64,000 bases of DNA from Actinosynnema pretiosum (GTDB taxonomy: Bacteria; Actinomycetota; Actinomycetes; Mycobacteriales; Pseudonocardiaceae): NCBI RefSeq assembly GCF_024171695.1, contig NZ_JAMTCF010000005.1, positions 434,001 through 498,000 on the forward strand. The letters are read 5' to 3'. The notes under the pieces are model-generated. The model had not been told where the DNA came from, searched no databases, and saw nothing but the letters and a program-made list of their open reading frames with translations. The translations under genes were made by a program, and so were the position numbers. Positions within the stretch are counted from its first letter, which is position 1, and every line of letters begins with the position of its first letter. This document shows positions 25,255 through 34,512 of the stretch, in pieces.

Positions 25255-26544
25255 ATGGACGACCACCCCAGCGGCGCCTGGCCCTCCGGAAGGCTCGACC
25301 GACTGCTCACCCGGATCGGCGTGACCGGCCGGTTCGCCAGGGACTGCCTGCTGGCGGTGGTCGTCGCGGCGCTCAGCACCGGGATGCTCCTGGTCCTGTT
25401 CGAGGTCGACCTGCCCTCGTCCACCACGCGGTTCAGCACCACCCGCAAGATCGCGATCAGCGCGCTGATCCTCGTCCAGGCGCTGCTGCTGTGCCTGCGC
25501 CGGATCGCGCCCGCGCCGCTCATGGCGGTCATGGCGGTCACCCAGGCGGCCATCACGATCGCCACGCCCGACGCGGCCTCGGTGCGCGGGTTCGCCCCGT
25601 TCATCGCGGCCATCACGCTCGGCGCGCTGCTGCCGGTGCGCAGGGCCGTCGTCGTCGCGGCGTCGGCGGCGGGCCTGGAGGTGGCCATCACGCTCGGCGC
25701 GCTGCTGCTCGGCCAGGTGTCGTCGATGTCCAGCATGGTCATGGGCTTCGCGCTGGAGCCCGACACCCCCAGCTCCCCCCTCGCCGCGCTGTTCGGGCAC
25801 ACCGCCGCCAGCCTGCTCGCGTTCGTCGGCGGCGTGTTCGTCGGCAACTACTTCGCCACCCAGCGCCGCTACGCCGCCCTGCTGCGGCTGCGCGCCGACG
25901 AGGCCGAGCGCGAGCAGCAGGCCAGGATCGCCTCCGCCATCGGCGAGGAGCGCGCCCGGATGGCCCGCGAGCTGCACGACGTGGCCGCGCACCACCTGTC
26001 CGGCATGGTCGTGCAGGCCTCCGCCGTCGAGCGGCTGATCGACCGCGACCCCGCCGCCGCCAAGGAGGGCGTGGTGTGGCTGCGCGGGCAGGGCAGGGAG
26101 ACGCTCGACAACCTGCGGATGGTCGTCGGCGTGCTGCGCGGCGGCGAGGACGGCGAGGACGCGCCGGTGCCGGGCCTGGAGGTGCTGGACGGGCTGGTGC
26201 GCACCGCCGCCGAGCTGGGCGCGCGGGTCGAGCTGGTCAGGGAGGGGCACGAGCGGCCGGTGCCGCCGATCGCGGACATCGCCCTGTACCGGGTGGTGCA
26301 GGAGTCGCTGTCCAACGCCCGCCAGCACGCGCCCGGCGCGCCGGTCCGGATCAGCCTGCGCTACCTGCCGAGGAAGGTCGAGCTGGAGGTCGTCAACGAG
26401 CGGCCCCGGCAGCCGGGGGGCGGTCCGGGCAGCGGGGTCGGGCTGATCGGGATGCGCGAGCGCGCGCAGCTGATCGGGGCCGCGTTCAGCGCCGCGCCGA
26501 CAGCGGCCGGTGGCTGGTGTGTCATGGTGAGCCTCCCGACCTGA
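25255..26544 (+). CDS. Sensor histidine kinase (NarL-type two-component system)
   Basis: A 429-residue membrane kinase. Five or six N-terminal helices (about residues 28-200) with little extracellular sequence are followed by a HisKA_3 dimerisation region with phospho-acceptor His241 ([14 protein letters not shown]) and a degenerate HATPase domain ([16 protein letters not shown]-box; [18 protein letters not shown]-box). It should autophosphorylate and pass phosphate to the response regulator encoded 21 nt downstream. Its small sensor domain suggests it perceives a membrane or lipid-phase signal, possibly linked to the serine hydrolase just upstream. Confidence 0.92.
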   Translation: MDDHPSGAWPSGRLDRLLTRIGVTGRFARDCLLAVVVAALSTGMLLVLFEVDLPSSTTRFSTTRKIAISALILVQALLLCLRRIAPAPLMAVMAVTQAAITIATPDAASVRGFAPFIAAITLGALLPVRRAVVVAASAAGLEVAITLGALLLGQVSSMSSMVMGFALEPDTPSSPLAALFGHTAASLLAFVGGVFVGNYFATQRRYAALLRLRADEAEREQQARIASAIGEERARMARELHDVAAHHLSGMVVQASAVERLIDRDPAAAKEGVVWLRGQGRETLDNLRMVVGVLRGGEDGEDAPVPGLEVLDGLVRTAAELGARVELVREGHERPVPPIADIALYRVVQESLSNARQHAPGAPVRISLRYLPRKVELEVVNERPRQPGGGPGSGVGLIGMRERAQLIGAAFSAAPTAAGGWCVMVSLPT

Positions 26545-26565
26545 CCCGAAGGTGGAGGCCCTCCC

Positions 26566-27219
26566 GTGATCTCGGTGGTGCTCGTCGACGACCAGGCGGT
26601 CGTGCGCGCCGGTTTCCGCGTCATCCTCGACACCGAGGACGACCTGCGCGTGGTCGGCGAGGCCGCCGACGGCGACAGCGCGGTCGACCTCGTCGCCCGG
26701 CTCAAGCCGGACGTGGTGTGCATGGACGTGCGGATGCCCGGCGGCGACGGCCTCACCGCCACCCGCCGCATCACCACCGCGCTGGCCGACCCGCCGCCGG
26801 TGCTCGTGGTCACCACGTTCGACCTGGACGAGTACGTGTTCGGCGCGCTGGAGGCGGGCGCCAGCGGGTTCATCCTCAAGGACTGCGACCCCGAGGACCT
26901 GGTCGCCGCGATCCGCAAGCTCGCCGCCGGTCATGGCCTGCTCGACCAGGCGGTGACCCGCCGGGTGATCAGCGAGTTCGCCCGCCGCACCCCGCTGCCC
27001 TCCGCCGACGCCGCCGCCGACCACCAGCTCACCGCGCGGGAGCGGGAGGTCGTGGTGCTGCTGGCCGAGGGCCGCTCGAACGTGGAGATCGCCGAGGCGC
27101 TGTTCATCGAGCCCAGCACGGTCAAGTCGCACCTGGGCCGGGCGATGACCAAGATCGGCACCAGGGACCGGCTCCAGACCGTGGTCTGGGCCTACCAGAA
27201 CGGCCTCGCCGCCCGCTGA
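26566..27219 (+). CDS. NarL/LuxR family DNA-binding response regulator
   Basis: A 217-residue regulator with receiver domain (acidic pair VDD at 7-9, phospho-acceptor Asp54 in [12 protein letters not shown], Lys in FILKDCDP) and a C-terminal GerE helix-turn-helix ([43 protein letters not shown]). It is the cognate partner of the preceding kinase. GTG start at 26566. Targets are not visible; its own operon is the first candidate. Confidence 0.94.
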   Translation: MISVVLVDDQAVVRAGFRVILDTEDDLRVVGEAADGDSAVDLVARLKPDVVCMDVRMPGGDGLTATRRITTALADPPPVLVVTTFDLDEYVFGALEAGASGFILKDCDPEDLVAAIRKLAAGHGLLDQAVTRRVISEFARRTPLPSADAAADHQLTAREREVVVLLAEGRSNVEIAEALFIEPSTVKSHLGRAMTKIGTRDRLQTVVWAYQNGLAAR

Positions 27220-27225
27220 GGGCGT

Positions 27226-27264
27226 GCTCCGGTGGGGCGCTCCGGTGGGGCGCTCCGGCAGGGC
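27226..27264 (+). repeat. Triplicated 13-bp tandem repeat after the response regulator
   Basis: GCTCCGGTGGGGC at 27226-27238 and 27239-27251, with a third copy carrying two changes (GCTCCGGCAGGGC) at 27252-27264. It begins 7 nt after the stop codon. Confidence 0.75.
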
Positions 27265-27408
27265 GCGCCGACCCGCCCGCCGGGGGCGCGCGGAGGATCA
27301 GACCACTTCCGCGCGGGTTCCGCTTGATGACCGGGCGAGCACCACCCTGCCGCCCGACACCGCTTGCCGCCGATCGAGTGGCCGCGCCGGGTGGGCGCGC
27401 TGCGTGTA

Positions 27409-27438
27409 TTGCTCCACAGCGGAGCGTGACGGTAGCGT
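27409..27438 (+). promoter_or_regulatory. Candidate promoter of the mys operon
   Basis: TTGCTC (27409-27414), an 18-nt spacer and TAGCGT (27433-27438). The spacer begins with an inverted repeat, GCTCC-ACAGC-GGAGC (27411-27425), which could bind a regulator. This leaves an untranslated leader of about 235 nt before mysA. The rest of 27265-27680 shows no gene. Confidence 0.45.
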
Positions 27439-27680
27439 CCTCACCGTTCGCCGACAACACGATCCGGCCGTCGCGCCCCGCTCGAGAAAACGGGTGGCGC
27501 GCCACGCGGCGCCCCTTCCGGTCGTGCCCGCACACGACCCTCTCCCGAGCACTCCCGCGCAGGTGTCGGCAACCGCGCGCGGGACGGCGCTCCGCCCCCA
27601 CCGCACACCGCACCGCTCCGGCGCTCCCGCACGGGACCGCGCCGCGACCGGCGCTGCCCTCCTGCCGACGGGAACGAGCC

Positions 27681-28901
27681 ATGACGACGAACCTCACCGC
27701 GACGGTCACCGCCACGGAGCACGACTTCCGGGTGCGCGCCGTCGAGGAGCGCGACTACCTGCTGACCTACGTGGACGGGGCGTTCTCCCCGCACAACGGC
27801 CGGATCGCCGAGCACCACCGCGCGCACGGCCGGTGCCTGATGATCGTCGACGCCAACGTCCACCGCCTGCACGGCGACCGCATCCGGGCCTACTTCGAGC
27901 ACCACGGCATCGCGCTCACCGCGCTCCCGCTGGCCATCGACGAGACGCAGAAGTCGCTGCGCACCGTCGAGCGGATCGTGGACGCCTTCGGTGAGTTCGG
28001 GCTCATCCGAAAAGAACCCGTGCTGGTGGTCGGCGGCGGCCTGCTGACCGACGTGGCCGGGTTCGCGTGCGCGGTGTTCCGCCGCTCCACCGACTACGTG
28101 CGGGTCCCCACCTCGCTGATCGGGCTCATCGACGCCAGCGTCGCCATCAAGGTCGCGGTCAACCACGGCCGCACCAAGAACCGGCTCGGGGCGTTCCACG
28201 CGTCCAAGGAGGTCGTGCTCGACTTCTCGTTCCTGGAGACGCTGCCGACCGAGCAGGTGCGCAACGGCATGGCCGAGCTGGTCAAGATCGCCGTGGTCGC
28301 GAACGCGGAGGTGTTCCGGCTGCTGGAGAAGTACGGCGAGGACCTGCTGCACACCTCGTTCGGCACGGTCGACGGCACCCCGCAGCTGCGCGAGACCGCC
28401 CGCAGGGTCACCCACGAGGCCATCGGCACCATGCTGGCGCTGGAGGCGCCGAACCTGCGGGAGCTGGACCTTGACCGGGCGATCGCGTTCGGCCACACCT
28501 GGAGCCCCGCGCTGGAGCTGGCCCCGGAAACCCCTTACCTGCACGGGCACGCGATCAGCGTCGACATGGCGCTGTCCTGCACGATCGCCGAGCGGCGCGG
28601 CTACCTGGCCACCAGCGAGCGCGACCGGATCTTCTGGCTGCTGAGCAGGGTCGGGCTGTCGCTGGACAGCCCGCACCTGACGCCGGAGCTGCTGCGCGCG
28701 GCCACCGAGTCGATCGTGCAGACCCGCGACGGGCTCCAGCGCGCCGCGATGCCCCGGCCCATCGGGACGTGCTGCTTCGTCAACGACCTCACCGAGTCCG
28801 AGCTGCTGGACGGGCTCGCCGCGCACCGCGAGCTGGTCGCCCGCTACCCCAGGGGCGGCGCGGGCGAGGACGTGCGGGTGACCAGGAGCGGTGCCGCGTG
28901 A
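27681..28901 (+). CDS. mysA: 2-demethyl-4-deoxygadusol synthase (sedoheptulose-7-phosphate cyclase)
   Basis: A 406-residue member of the dehydroquinate synthase-like sugar phosphate cyclases. It uses NAD+ and a metal to cyclise sedoheptulose 7-phosphate to demethyl-4-deoxygadusol, the first step to mycosporines. Family strands are clear: [80 protein letters not shown] and the metal-site HTW ([10 protein letters not shown]) and [10 protein letters not shown]. The [19 protein letters not shown] wording matches DDG synthases rather than 2-epi-5-epi-valiolone synthases. It overlaps mysB by GTGA. Start ATG 27681. Confidence 0.92.
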   Translation: MTTNLTATVTATEHDFRVRAVEERDYLLTYVDGAFSPHNGRIAEHHRAHGRCLMIVDANVHRLHGDRIRAYFEHHGIALTALPLAIDETQKSLRTVERIVDAFGEFGLIRKEPVLVVGGGLLTDVAGFACAVFRRSTDYVRVPTSLIGLIDASVAIKVAVNHGRTKNRLGAFHASKEVVLDFSFLETLPTEQVRNGMAELVKIAVVANAEVFRLLEKYGEDLLHTSFGTVDGTPQLRETARRVTHEAIGTMLALEAPNLRELDLDRAIAFGHTWSPALELAPETPYLHGHAISVDMALSCTIAERRGYLATSERDRIFWLLSRVGLSLDSPHLTPELLRAATESIVQTRDGLQRAAMPRPIGTCCFVNDLTESELLDGLAAHRELVARYPRGGAGEDVRVTRSGAA

Positions 28902-29743
28902 ACCCGTCGCCCACCAAGGGGTCCGTGCCCGGCGCCGTGTCCGCGCCGGGCGCGCCCCGCCCCGTGACGCCGGTGGCGCTGCTCGCCGACACCCTGGCCC
29001 GGTTGGCGGCGCGGTCGGACCTGCCACCCGACGTCGCCGCCGAGCTGCGCGGCGCCGCCGAGCTGGCGTCCGGAGTGGACGGTTACGCCCGCCGGTGCAC
29101 CACACCCGAGTCGCCCGCGCTGCGCGAGCTGGCCGCCAGGACCGCCGAGCACGACTGGCGGGAGCGGGGCGGCGGGGTCGCGCTGGAGCAGGAGATGCTG
29201 TCCGGGCACGTCGAGGGGCAGCTGCTCAAGACGCTGGTGCGGGCGCTGCGGGCGCGGCGCGTGCTGGAGATCGGCATGTTCACCGGCTACTCGGCGCTCG
29301 CCATGGCCGAGGAGCTGCCGGAGGACGGGGTCGTGGTGGCCTGCGAGCTGGACCCGGACGTTGCGGGGTTCGCCCGCGACCGGTTCTCCGCGTCGCCGCA
29401 CGGCGGGAAGGTCGACGTGCGGGTCGGGCCCGCCCTCGGCGCCCTCGCGGAGCTGGCGGGCGGCGAGCCGTTCGACCTGGTGTTCGTGGACGCGGACAAG
29501 GCCGGGTACACCGACTACCTGACCGCCGTGCTGGACACCGGGCTGCTCGCGCCGCACGGGCTGGTCTGCGTGGACAACACCCTCATGCAGGGCAAGGCGT
29601 ACCTGCCCGGCGCGCGCGACGAGGTGGGCGACGCGGTGGACCGGTTCAACCGGCACGTGGCGGATCGGGCGGACGTGGCGCAGGTGCTCGTGCCGGTGCG
29701 CGACGGGCTCACCCTGATCCGCCGGGTGGGGGAGGGGACGTGA
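28898..29743 (+). CDS. mysB: O-methyltransferase forming 4-deoxygadusol
   Basis: A 281-residue class I SAM-dependent O-methyltransferase of the CCoAMT type: SAM loop [20 protein letters not shown], acidic strand [10 protein letters not shown], and the metal/active-site strand [17 protein letters not shown] followed by [13 protein letters not shown]. In mycosporine biosynthesis it methylates the cyclase product. The GTG start at 28898 overlaps the mysA stop; the stop overlaps mysC in the same way, so the three genes are translationally coupled. The first ~25 residues are Pro/Ala-rich. Confidence 0.9.
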   Translation: MNPSPTKGSVPGAVSAPGAPRPVTPVALLADTLARLAARSDLPPDVAAELRGAAELASGVDGYARRCTTPESPALRELAARTAEHDWRERGGGVALEQEMLSGHVEGQLLKTLVRALRARRVLEIGMFTGYSALAMAEELPEDGVVVACELDPDVAGFARDRFSASPHGGKVDVRVGPALGALAELAGGEPFDLVFVDADKAGYTDYLTAVLDTGLLAPHGLVCVDNTLMQGKAYLPGARDEVGDAVDRFNRHVADRADVAQVLVPVRDGLTLIRRVGEGT

Positions 29744-31077
29744 GCGGAGCCGTTGCCCCGCAAGGGGTTCCCGGTCGGCACGGGCGGGTGGCCAGGACCC
29801 TGGGCGCGCTCGCGCTGCTGCTGGCGGCCCTGCCGTTCAGCGCCGCCCTCGTCGCGGTGGCGGCGCTGCGCGCGGCGGTCCGGCCCACGCCCGCGCGGGC
29901 GGCGCCGAGGCGGCCGAGGACGGTGCTGCTGACCGGCGGCAAGATGACCAAGGCGCTGCACCTGGCACGCGCGTTCCACCGGGCCGGGCACCGGGTCGTG
30001 CTGGTCGAGACGGCCCGCTACCGGATGACCGCGCACCGGTTCTCCCGCGCGGTCGCCGCGTTCCACGTCGTGCCCGACTCGGCCGACCCCCGGTACCCGC
30101 GAGCGCTGCTGGCGATCGTGGAGCGGGAAGGGGTGGACGTGTTCGTGCCGGTGTGCAGCCCGGCGTCCAGCGTCCACGACGCCGCCGCCGCGCCGCTGCT
30201 GGCCACCCGGTGCGAGGTGCTGCACGCCGGGCTGGAGGTGGTGGAGCTGCTGGACGACAAGCACCGCTTCGCCGAGCTGTCCGCCGAGCTGGGCCTCGCG
30301 GTCCCGCGCTCGCACCGGATCACCGCGCCGGAGCAGGTGGCGGACCTGCCGCTGGACGGGCCGTACGTGCTCAAGAGCATCCCGTACGACCCGGTGAACC
30401 GGCTGGACCTGACCCCGCTGCCGAGGCCGACCCGCGCGGAGACGCTGGAGTTCCTGCGCGGCAAGGACATCCGGGACGGGCACCCCTGGGTGCTCCAGGA
30501 GTTCGTGGCGGGCAAGGAGTACTGCACGCACAGCACGGTGCGCGACGGGCGGGTGGTGGTCTACGGGTGCTGCGAGTCCTCGGCGTTCCAGGTGAACTAC
30601 GCGATGGTGGACAAGCCGGAGATCGAGCGCTGGGTCCGGGCGTTCGCCGAGGCGACGGGCGTGACCGGGCAGGTGTCGTTCGACTTCATCGAGTCGGCGG
30701 ACGGGCGCGCGCTCGCCATCGAGTGCAACCCGCGCACCCACAGCGCGATCACCATGTTCCACGACCACCCGGACCTGGCCCGCGCCTACCTGGACCCGGA
30801 CGCGCCGCCGATCCGCCCGCTGCCGTCGAGCAGGCCGACCTACTGGCTGTTCCACGAGCTGTGGCGCGCGCTGTCCGAACCGGGCGCCGCGCGGGAGCGG
30901 CTGCGGGTCGTGGCGCGGGGCAAGGAGGCGGTGTTCGACTGGTCCGACCCGCTGCCGTTCCTGCTGCTGCACCACGTGCACGTGCCGTGGTTGCTGCTGC
31001 GGGCGCTGGTGACCGGGCAGGACTGGGTGCGGGTGGACTTCAACATCGGCAAGCTGGTCGCGCCATCGGGGGACTGA
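29740..31077 (+). CDS. mysC: ATP-grasp ligase forming mycosporine-glycine
   Basis: A 445-residue ATP-grasp enzyme that condenses glycine with 4-deoxygadusol. One N-terminal hydrophobic helix (about residues 20-46, LGALALLLAALPFSAALVAVAALRAAV) anchors it to the membrane, a trait I recall also in cyanobacterial MysC. Then come TVLLTGGKMTKALHLARAFHRAGH, PYVLKSIPYDPVNRLDL, WVLQEFVAGKEYCTHSTVRDG, ATP-metal residues in SFDFIESADGRALAIECNPRTHSAITMF, and the characteristic C-terminus VDFNIGKLV. GTG at 29740 overlaps the mysB stop. Confidence 0.92.
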   Translation: MSGAVAPQGVPGRHGRVARTLGALALLLAALPFSAALVAVAALRAAVRPTPARAAPRRPRTVLLTGGKMTKALHLARAFHRAGHRVVLVETARYRMTAHRFSRAVAAFHVVPDSADPRYPRALLAIVEREGVDVFVPVCSPASSVHDAAAAPLLATRCEVLHAGLEVVELLDDKHRFAELSAELGLAVPRSHRITAPEQVADLPLDGPYVLKSIPYDPVNRLDLTPLPRPTRAETLEFLRGKDIRDGHPWVLQEFVAGKEYCTHSTVRDGRVVVYGCCESSAFQVNYAMVDKPEIERWVRAFAEATGVTGQVSFDFIESADGRALAIECNPRTHSAITMFHDHPDLARAYLDPDAPPIRPLPSSRPTYWLFHELWRALSEPGAARERLRVVARGKEAVFDWSDPLPFLLLHHVHVPWLLLRALVTGQDWVRVDFNIGKLVAPSGD

Positions 31078-31080
31078 TCC

Positions 31081-32100
31081 GTGCTTCGCGTTCTGCACCT
31101 GACCGGTTCGCCGGTGAGCCCGTTCTTCGCTGAGTTGTCCACTGTGTACGGTCGGGACTGCCTGCGCGCGACGGCGGACCCGGCGCGCTACGAGTTCCAC
31201 GTGGCGCACGTGACCCCGGACGGCCGCTGGCGCTTCCCCGCCGACCTGACGGCGGGGGCGTTGGCGGTCGCGCCCGCGCTGGACCTGCCGGACGCGCTCG
31301 GCGAGATCCGGTCCCTGGCCGTGGACGTGGCCGTGCCGCAGCTGTTCTGCCTGCCCGGCATGACCACGTACCGGGCGCTGCTGGACGCGCTGGGCGTCCC
31401 GTACCCCGGCAACCCGCCGGACGTGATGGCGCTGGGCGCGGACAAGGCCAAGACGCGCGCGGTGGTGGCGTCGGCGGGCGTCCCGGTGCCGGAGGGCCGG
31501 GTGGTGACCCCGGCGGACCCCTGCCCGCTCCCGCCGCCGTTCGTGGTCAAGCCGGTGGACGCGGACAACTCGGACGGCCTCACCCTGGTCCGCGACCCGG
31601 CTGACTACCGGGCGGCCCTGGAGGTGGCGTTCGCCTGCTCGGCGCGCCCCAGGGCGCTCGTGGAGCGCTACGTGCCGCCGGGCCGGGAGGTCCGCTGCGG
31701 CGTGCTGGTCCGGGACGGCGTCCCGACCGCGCTGCCGCTGGAGGAGTACCCGCTGCCGTCGGGCGTGCGCCCGCGCGCCGACAAGCTGGCCGACGACGGG
31801 GACGGCGGCCTGTCCCTGGTGGCGAAGGCGGCGGGCCGCTCGTGGATCGTCGACCCGGCCGATCCGGTGACCGAGGTGGTGCGGGAGCAGGCGCTGCGCT
31901 GCCACGAGGCGCTGGGGTGCCGCGATTACGGCCTGTTCGACTTCCGGGTCGACCCGGAGGGGCGGGCGTGGTTCCTGGAGGCGGGGCTGTACTGCTCGTT
32001 CGCGCCGACGAGCGTGATCACGACGATGGCGGGCGCGGCGGGGATCGGGCTGGCGGAGCTGTTCGGGGAGGCGGTCGCGGCGGCCGTGCTCAGGGGGTGA
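31081..32100 (+). CDS. mysD: D-Ala-D-Ala ligase homologue; second amino-acid ligase of the MAA pathway
   Basis: A 339-residue ATP-grasp protein of the D-Ala-D-Ala ligase family: VPYPGNPPDVMALGADKAKTRAVVASAGVPVPEG, PFVVKPVDADNSDGLTLV, VERYVPPGREVRCGVLV and YGLFDFRVDPEGRAWFLEAGLYCSFA. In Actinosynnema-type clusters this protein replaces the NRPS-like enzyme and joins a second amino acid (serine, threonine or alanine) to mycosporine-glycine, giving shinorine-type imines. It begins with GTG 3 nt after mysC. The C-terminal metal site reads EAGLYCSF, where D-Ala-D-Ala ligases usually have E-x-N, which fits a changed substrate. Confidence 0.88.
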   Translation: MLRVLHLTGSPVSPFFAELSTVYGRDCLRATADPARYEFHVAHVTPDGRWRFPADLTAGALAVAPALDLPDALGEIRSLAVDVAVPQLFCLPGMTTYRALLDALGVPYPGNPPDVMALGADKAKTRAVVASAGVPVPEGRVVTPADPCPLPPPFVVKPVDADNSDGLTLVRDPADYRAALEVAFACSARPRALVERYVPPGREVRCGVLVRDGVPTALPLEEYPLPSGVRPRADKLADDGDGGLSLVAKAAGRSWIVDPADPVTEVVREQALRCHEALGCRDYGLFDFRVDPEGRAWFLEAGLYCSFAPTSVITTMAGAAGIGLAELFGEAVAAAVLRG

Positions 32101-32115
32101 GGGTTGGGAACTCGA

Positions 32116-33300
32116 TCAGAGCGGCTCCTGCTGGGCGGACACGTCCGGCTCGGGGCGCGGGCGGACCCACCGGTCAAGGCCGTCGATGTGGGTTCGCGGC
32201 TCGAACTCCCCGATGGCGGACGCGTAGAACGACGCCATCAGCTGGGTCAGGCGAAGCCCCTGGACCACCATGGTCCGGTTGATGTGCTCACCTGCGGCGC
32301 CGCTTTCCAAGGCGTGGTCCGCGAGCCTGGCGAGGTTCGAGGCCTGTCGCGCGATGCGCACGGACTGGTGTCCCCAGTCCTGCCTGGTCTGCTCGTCGAC
32401 CAGGGAGAAACGCCGTGAGGGGGGCGGTTCGGCCGGTTCCACGACGTCGAAGATCCGGGTGCTGAGCAGTGCGCCGAAACGGCTCTCGGCGAGCAACCGC
32501 TGGTAGAGCGTGGACTCGAGCGCGTCGAGGCGCTGACGGGCCAAGGTTTTCGACTCGGGGGACTTGGGGTGGGATTCGTTCTCCCACAGCGGCCACAGCT
32601 CCATCTCCGCGACCTCGCGCACGTCCAGGATGCCTGATGCCGTGGCATCAGTGCGCTGGTGCGACAGGTGCCGGCTGACCCGCGCGCGCAACGACTCGAC
32701 GGTCTGGCCGAGGTAAAGGGGCTCACCGTCGTAGTCGTAGAACACGAAGCAGCCGTGCTTCGCGTCGGCCCACCGCCTGCCTTGGTCGTCCACCTGGGTC
32801 AGCGCGTCGTTGAGCAGCGCCTTGAAGGAGCGCACGCGCGACGGTAGGAATCGGTTCTGCTGTGCCCGCTGGTGCGTGGACGTCTGACTTGAGCGGGTGG
32901 AGGGCCACGTGCGCGGGGCGCCCGGGGGTGAGGGCTCGGTCAGGGGGGCGGAGGGCTCCTCCGCGCGTGGCGAAGTGCTCGCTTTCGGGCTTTCGGTCTG
33001 CGAGGCCAGCCGGATCTTGCGCCACAGGGTGAACCAGTGGTCGACTACCTCGGCGTGTTCGGGCAGCGTCCCGCCATCGCGGTGGCGCAGCACGGCGCGG
33101 ACGAACGCCCGCACTATCTCGGGCTTGGTCTGACGCTTCCCTGTCAAGAGCGCGTGGACGCTGCCAACCGAGATCGACTCCCGATCTTTGCTGGTCAGCC
33201 TGCTGATGAGTGCGAAGCTCGGTTCACCGCAGTCGATGCGCAGTTCCCGCAGTTCCCGTGCGAAGTGCTCGATGGTGGGCACTTCAGATGGAGTGGTCAC
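32116..33300 (-). CDS. XRE-type helix-turn-helix protein fused to a GIY-YIG nuclease domain
   Basis: A 394-residue protein. N-terminal HTH (about 10-72: FARELRELRIDCGEPSFALISRLTS, SVGSVHALLTGKRQTKPEIVRAFVRAV), a Ser/Thr/Pro-rich linker (about 100-155), then a GIY-YIG-like domain (about 185-260: GCFVFYDYDGEPLYLGQTVESLRARVSRHL, where the two strands match the G-I-Y and Y-I-G positions and the following Arg aligns with the catalytic Arg). A helical C-terminus follows. This could be a DNA-targeting defence or regulatory nuclease. GTG 33300 has a GAGGAAAG site. The gene is divergent from a small membrane protein, with several GTTC/GAAC sites between. Confidence 0.75.
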   Translation of the reverse strand: MTTPSEVPTIEHFARELRELRIDCGEPSFALISRLTSKDRESISVGSVHALLTGKRQTKPEIVRAFVRAVLRHRDGGTLPEHAEVVDHWFTLWRKIRLASQTESPKASTSPRAEEPSAPLTEPSPPGAPRTWPSTRSSQTSTHQRAQQNRFLPSRVRSFKALLNDALTQVDDQGRRWADAKHGCFVFYDYDGEPLYLGQTVESLRARVSRHLSHQRTDATASGILDVREVAEMELWPLWENESHPKSPESKTLARQRLDALESTLYQRLLAESRFGALLSTRIFDVVEPAEPPPSRRFSLVDEQTRQDWGHQSVRIARQASNLARLADHALESGAAGEHINRTMVVQGLRLTQLMASFYASAIGEFEPRTHIDGLDRWVRPRPEPDVSAQQEPL

Positions 33301-33339
33301 GCTTTCCTCGCTGCAAGATGAATGGTGCTGAACGCCGGT

Positions 33340-33409
33340 GAACGTGTTCGGGCGCAGCGGAGCGGTTCGTGCGGTCAGCTGTAGTGATCAACTTTGTTCA
33401 GGAACGTTC
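33340..33409. promoter_or_regulatory. Cluster of GTTC/GAAC inverted repeats in the divergent XRE promoter
   Basis: GAAC-GT-GTTC at 33340-33349, GTTC-AG-GAAC at 33396-33405, and GAACGTTC at 33402-33409, in the AT-richer 178-bp gap between the XRE-GIY-YIG gene and the small membrane protein. They are likely operator half-sites of the XRE domain. Confidence 0.5.
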
Positions 33410-33477
33410 AAAATTCTGGACCGCTCAGGTTGAACATGTCAAGCTGCTGTCAGCACCGAAGAATGGAGACGCACCCC

Positions 33478-33786
33478 ATGTCCGACGATCATGTCGATCC
33501 CTGCTCGCGCGACGTGCCAGGAGCGTGTGGTGAACGCCCCTTGCGGTCGGGGTCGAGCGAGCCGGTGGGCGGCTGGTCCCGTTGCCCGGTCTGTTCCGGT
33601 ACCCCCTCGAGCAGGGGCGGGCTGGTTGAACAGCGAACCGCCTTGATCGTCGTCGCGTCGATCCTCTGCGGTTCGATCGTCGGTCCGCTGACCTACTTCG
33701 CCTCGTTGAACGTCGCCAGTGCCGTCCTTGGTGGCGTTGCCGCCACCGGGGCCGCCCTTGTCGCCCTGCCCGCCCTCATTCGCTAG
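33478..33786 (+). CDS. Small Cys-containing membrane protein
   Basis: A 102-residue protein. The N-terminal 40 residues contain four Cys (C9, C17, C36, C39; the last pair as RCPVC), which could bind a metal. They are followed by two hydrophobic helices (about 52-72 TALIVVASILCGSIVGPLTYF and 75-98 VASAVLGGVAATGAALVALPAL). The ATG at 33478 has GGAGA at proper distance. It is divergent from the XRE-GIY-YIG gene and may be its regulated partner, for example an effector, but no family was recognised. Confidence 0.6.
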   Translation: MSDDHVDPCSRDVPGACGERPLRSGSSEPVGGWSRCPVCSGTPSSRGGLVEQRTALIVVASILCGSIVGPLTYFASLNVASAVLGGVAATGAALVALPALIR

Positions 33787-33802
33787 CCGACCGGAACACC
33801 GC

Positions 33803-34396
33803 TCACTCCGCCCCGATCTCCCGCACCACCCGAGCCGGGTTCCCCACGGCCACCGCGTTCGCGGGCACGTCGCGCGTCACCACCGCCCCGGCGCCGATCA
33901 CGCTGTTGTCCCCGATCGTCACCCCTGGGCACACCACGACCCCGCCGCCCAGCCACACGTTGTCGCCGATCGTGATCGGCTTCGCGGCCTCCAGCTTGTC
34001 GCGCCTCGGTTCCGGCTCCACCGGGTGGGTGGGGGTCAGCAGTTGCACGCCCGGTCCGAACTGGCAGTCCTCGCCGATCGTGATCGGGGCGACGTCCAGC
34101 GCGGTCAGGTTGTAGTTCACGAACGTCCGCGCCCCGATGCGGATGTTCTCGCCGTAGTCCACGAACAGCGGCGGCTTCACCACCACGCCCTCGCCGACCT
34201 CGCCCAGCACCTCGGCGAGCAGTCGCCTCGCCTCCTCGTCGCGGCTCGCGGTGAACGCCACCCGGTAGTCCTCCAGCAGCGCCAGCGCCCGCCGGGCGAT
34301 CCGCTCGCTCTCCGGGTCGTCGGCGACGTACAGCTCGCCCGCCAGCATCCGCTCGCGGTTGGTCCTGGGGTCGCCCGCGAAGTAGTCCCTCGGCAT
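33803..34396 (-). CDS. Sugar O-acetyltransferase, left-handed beta-helix (maltose/galactoside acetyltransferase type)
   Basis: A 197-residue hexapeptide-repeat acetyltransferase. It has the N-terminal Mac domain (DYFAGDPRTNRERMLAGELYVADDPE), catalytic His in LLTPTHPVEP and hexapeptide coils (ITIGDNVWLGGGVVVCPGVTIGDNSVIGAGAVVTRDVPANAVAVGNPARVV). It should transfer acetyl from acetyl-CoA to a sugar hydroxyl. ATG 34396 gives the usual MPRDYFAG-like start. It stands alone, divergent from the NTF2-fold gene. Confidence 0.93.
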   Translation of the reverse strand: MPRDYFAGDPRTNRERMLAGELYVADDPESERIARRALALLEDYRVAFTASRDEEARRLLAEVLGEVGEGVVVKPPLFVDYGENIRIGARTFVNYNLTALDVAPITIGEDCQFGPGVQLLTPTHPVEPEPRRDKLEAAKPITIGDNVWLGGGVVVCPGVTIGDNSVIGAGAVVTRDVPANAVAVGNPARVVREIGAE

Positions 34397-34471
34397 GTGT
34401 ACGAACGTACCACTGTCCCGCCGGTCCGCCGGGTGGGTGCGGCGCACCCTGGGGGCGAGGTCGCCGCGCGC

Positions 34472-34477
34472 CTAGCG
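34472..34477 (+). promoter_or_regulatory. -10 box of the NTF2-fold gene
   Basis: TAGCGT at 34472-34477, 35 nt before the ATG at 34513; GAAGGAG precedes the start. Confidence 0.4.
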
Positions 34478-34512
34478 TCGGACCCGTCGACCGAGCGAAG
34501 GAGCCACCGATC

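Noticed and set aside
27265..27680. Short open frames in the leader of the mys operon
   Set aside because: They lack ribosome sites and coding composition; the region reads as a promoter and long untranslated leader.
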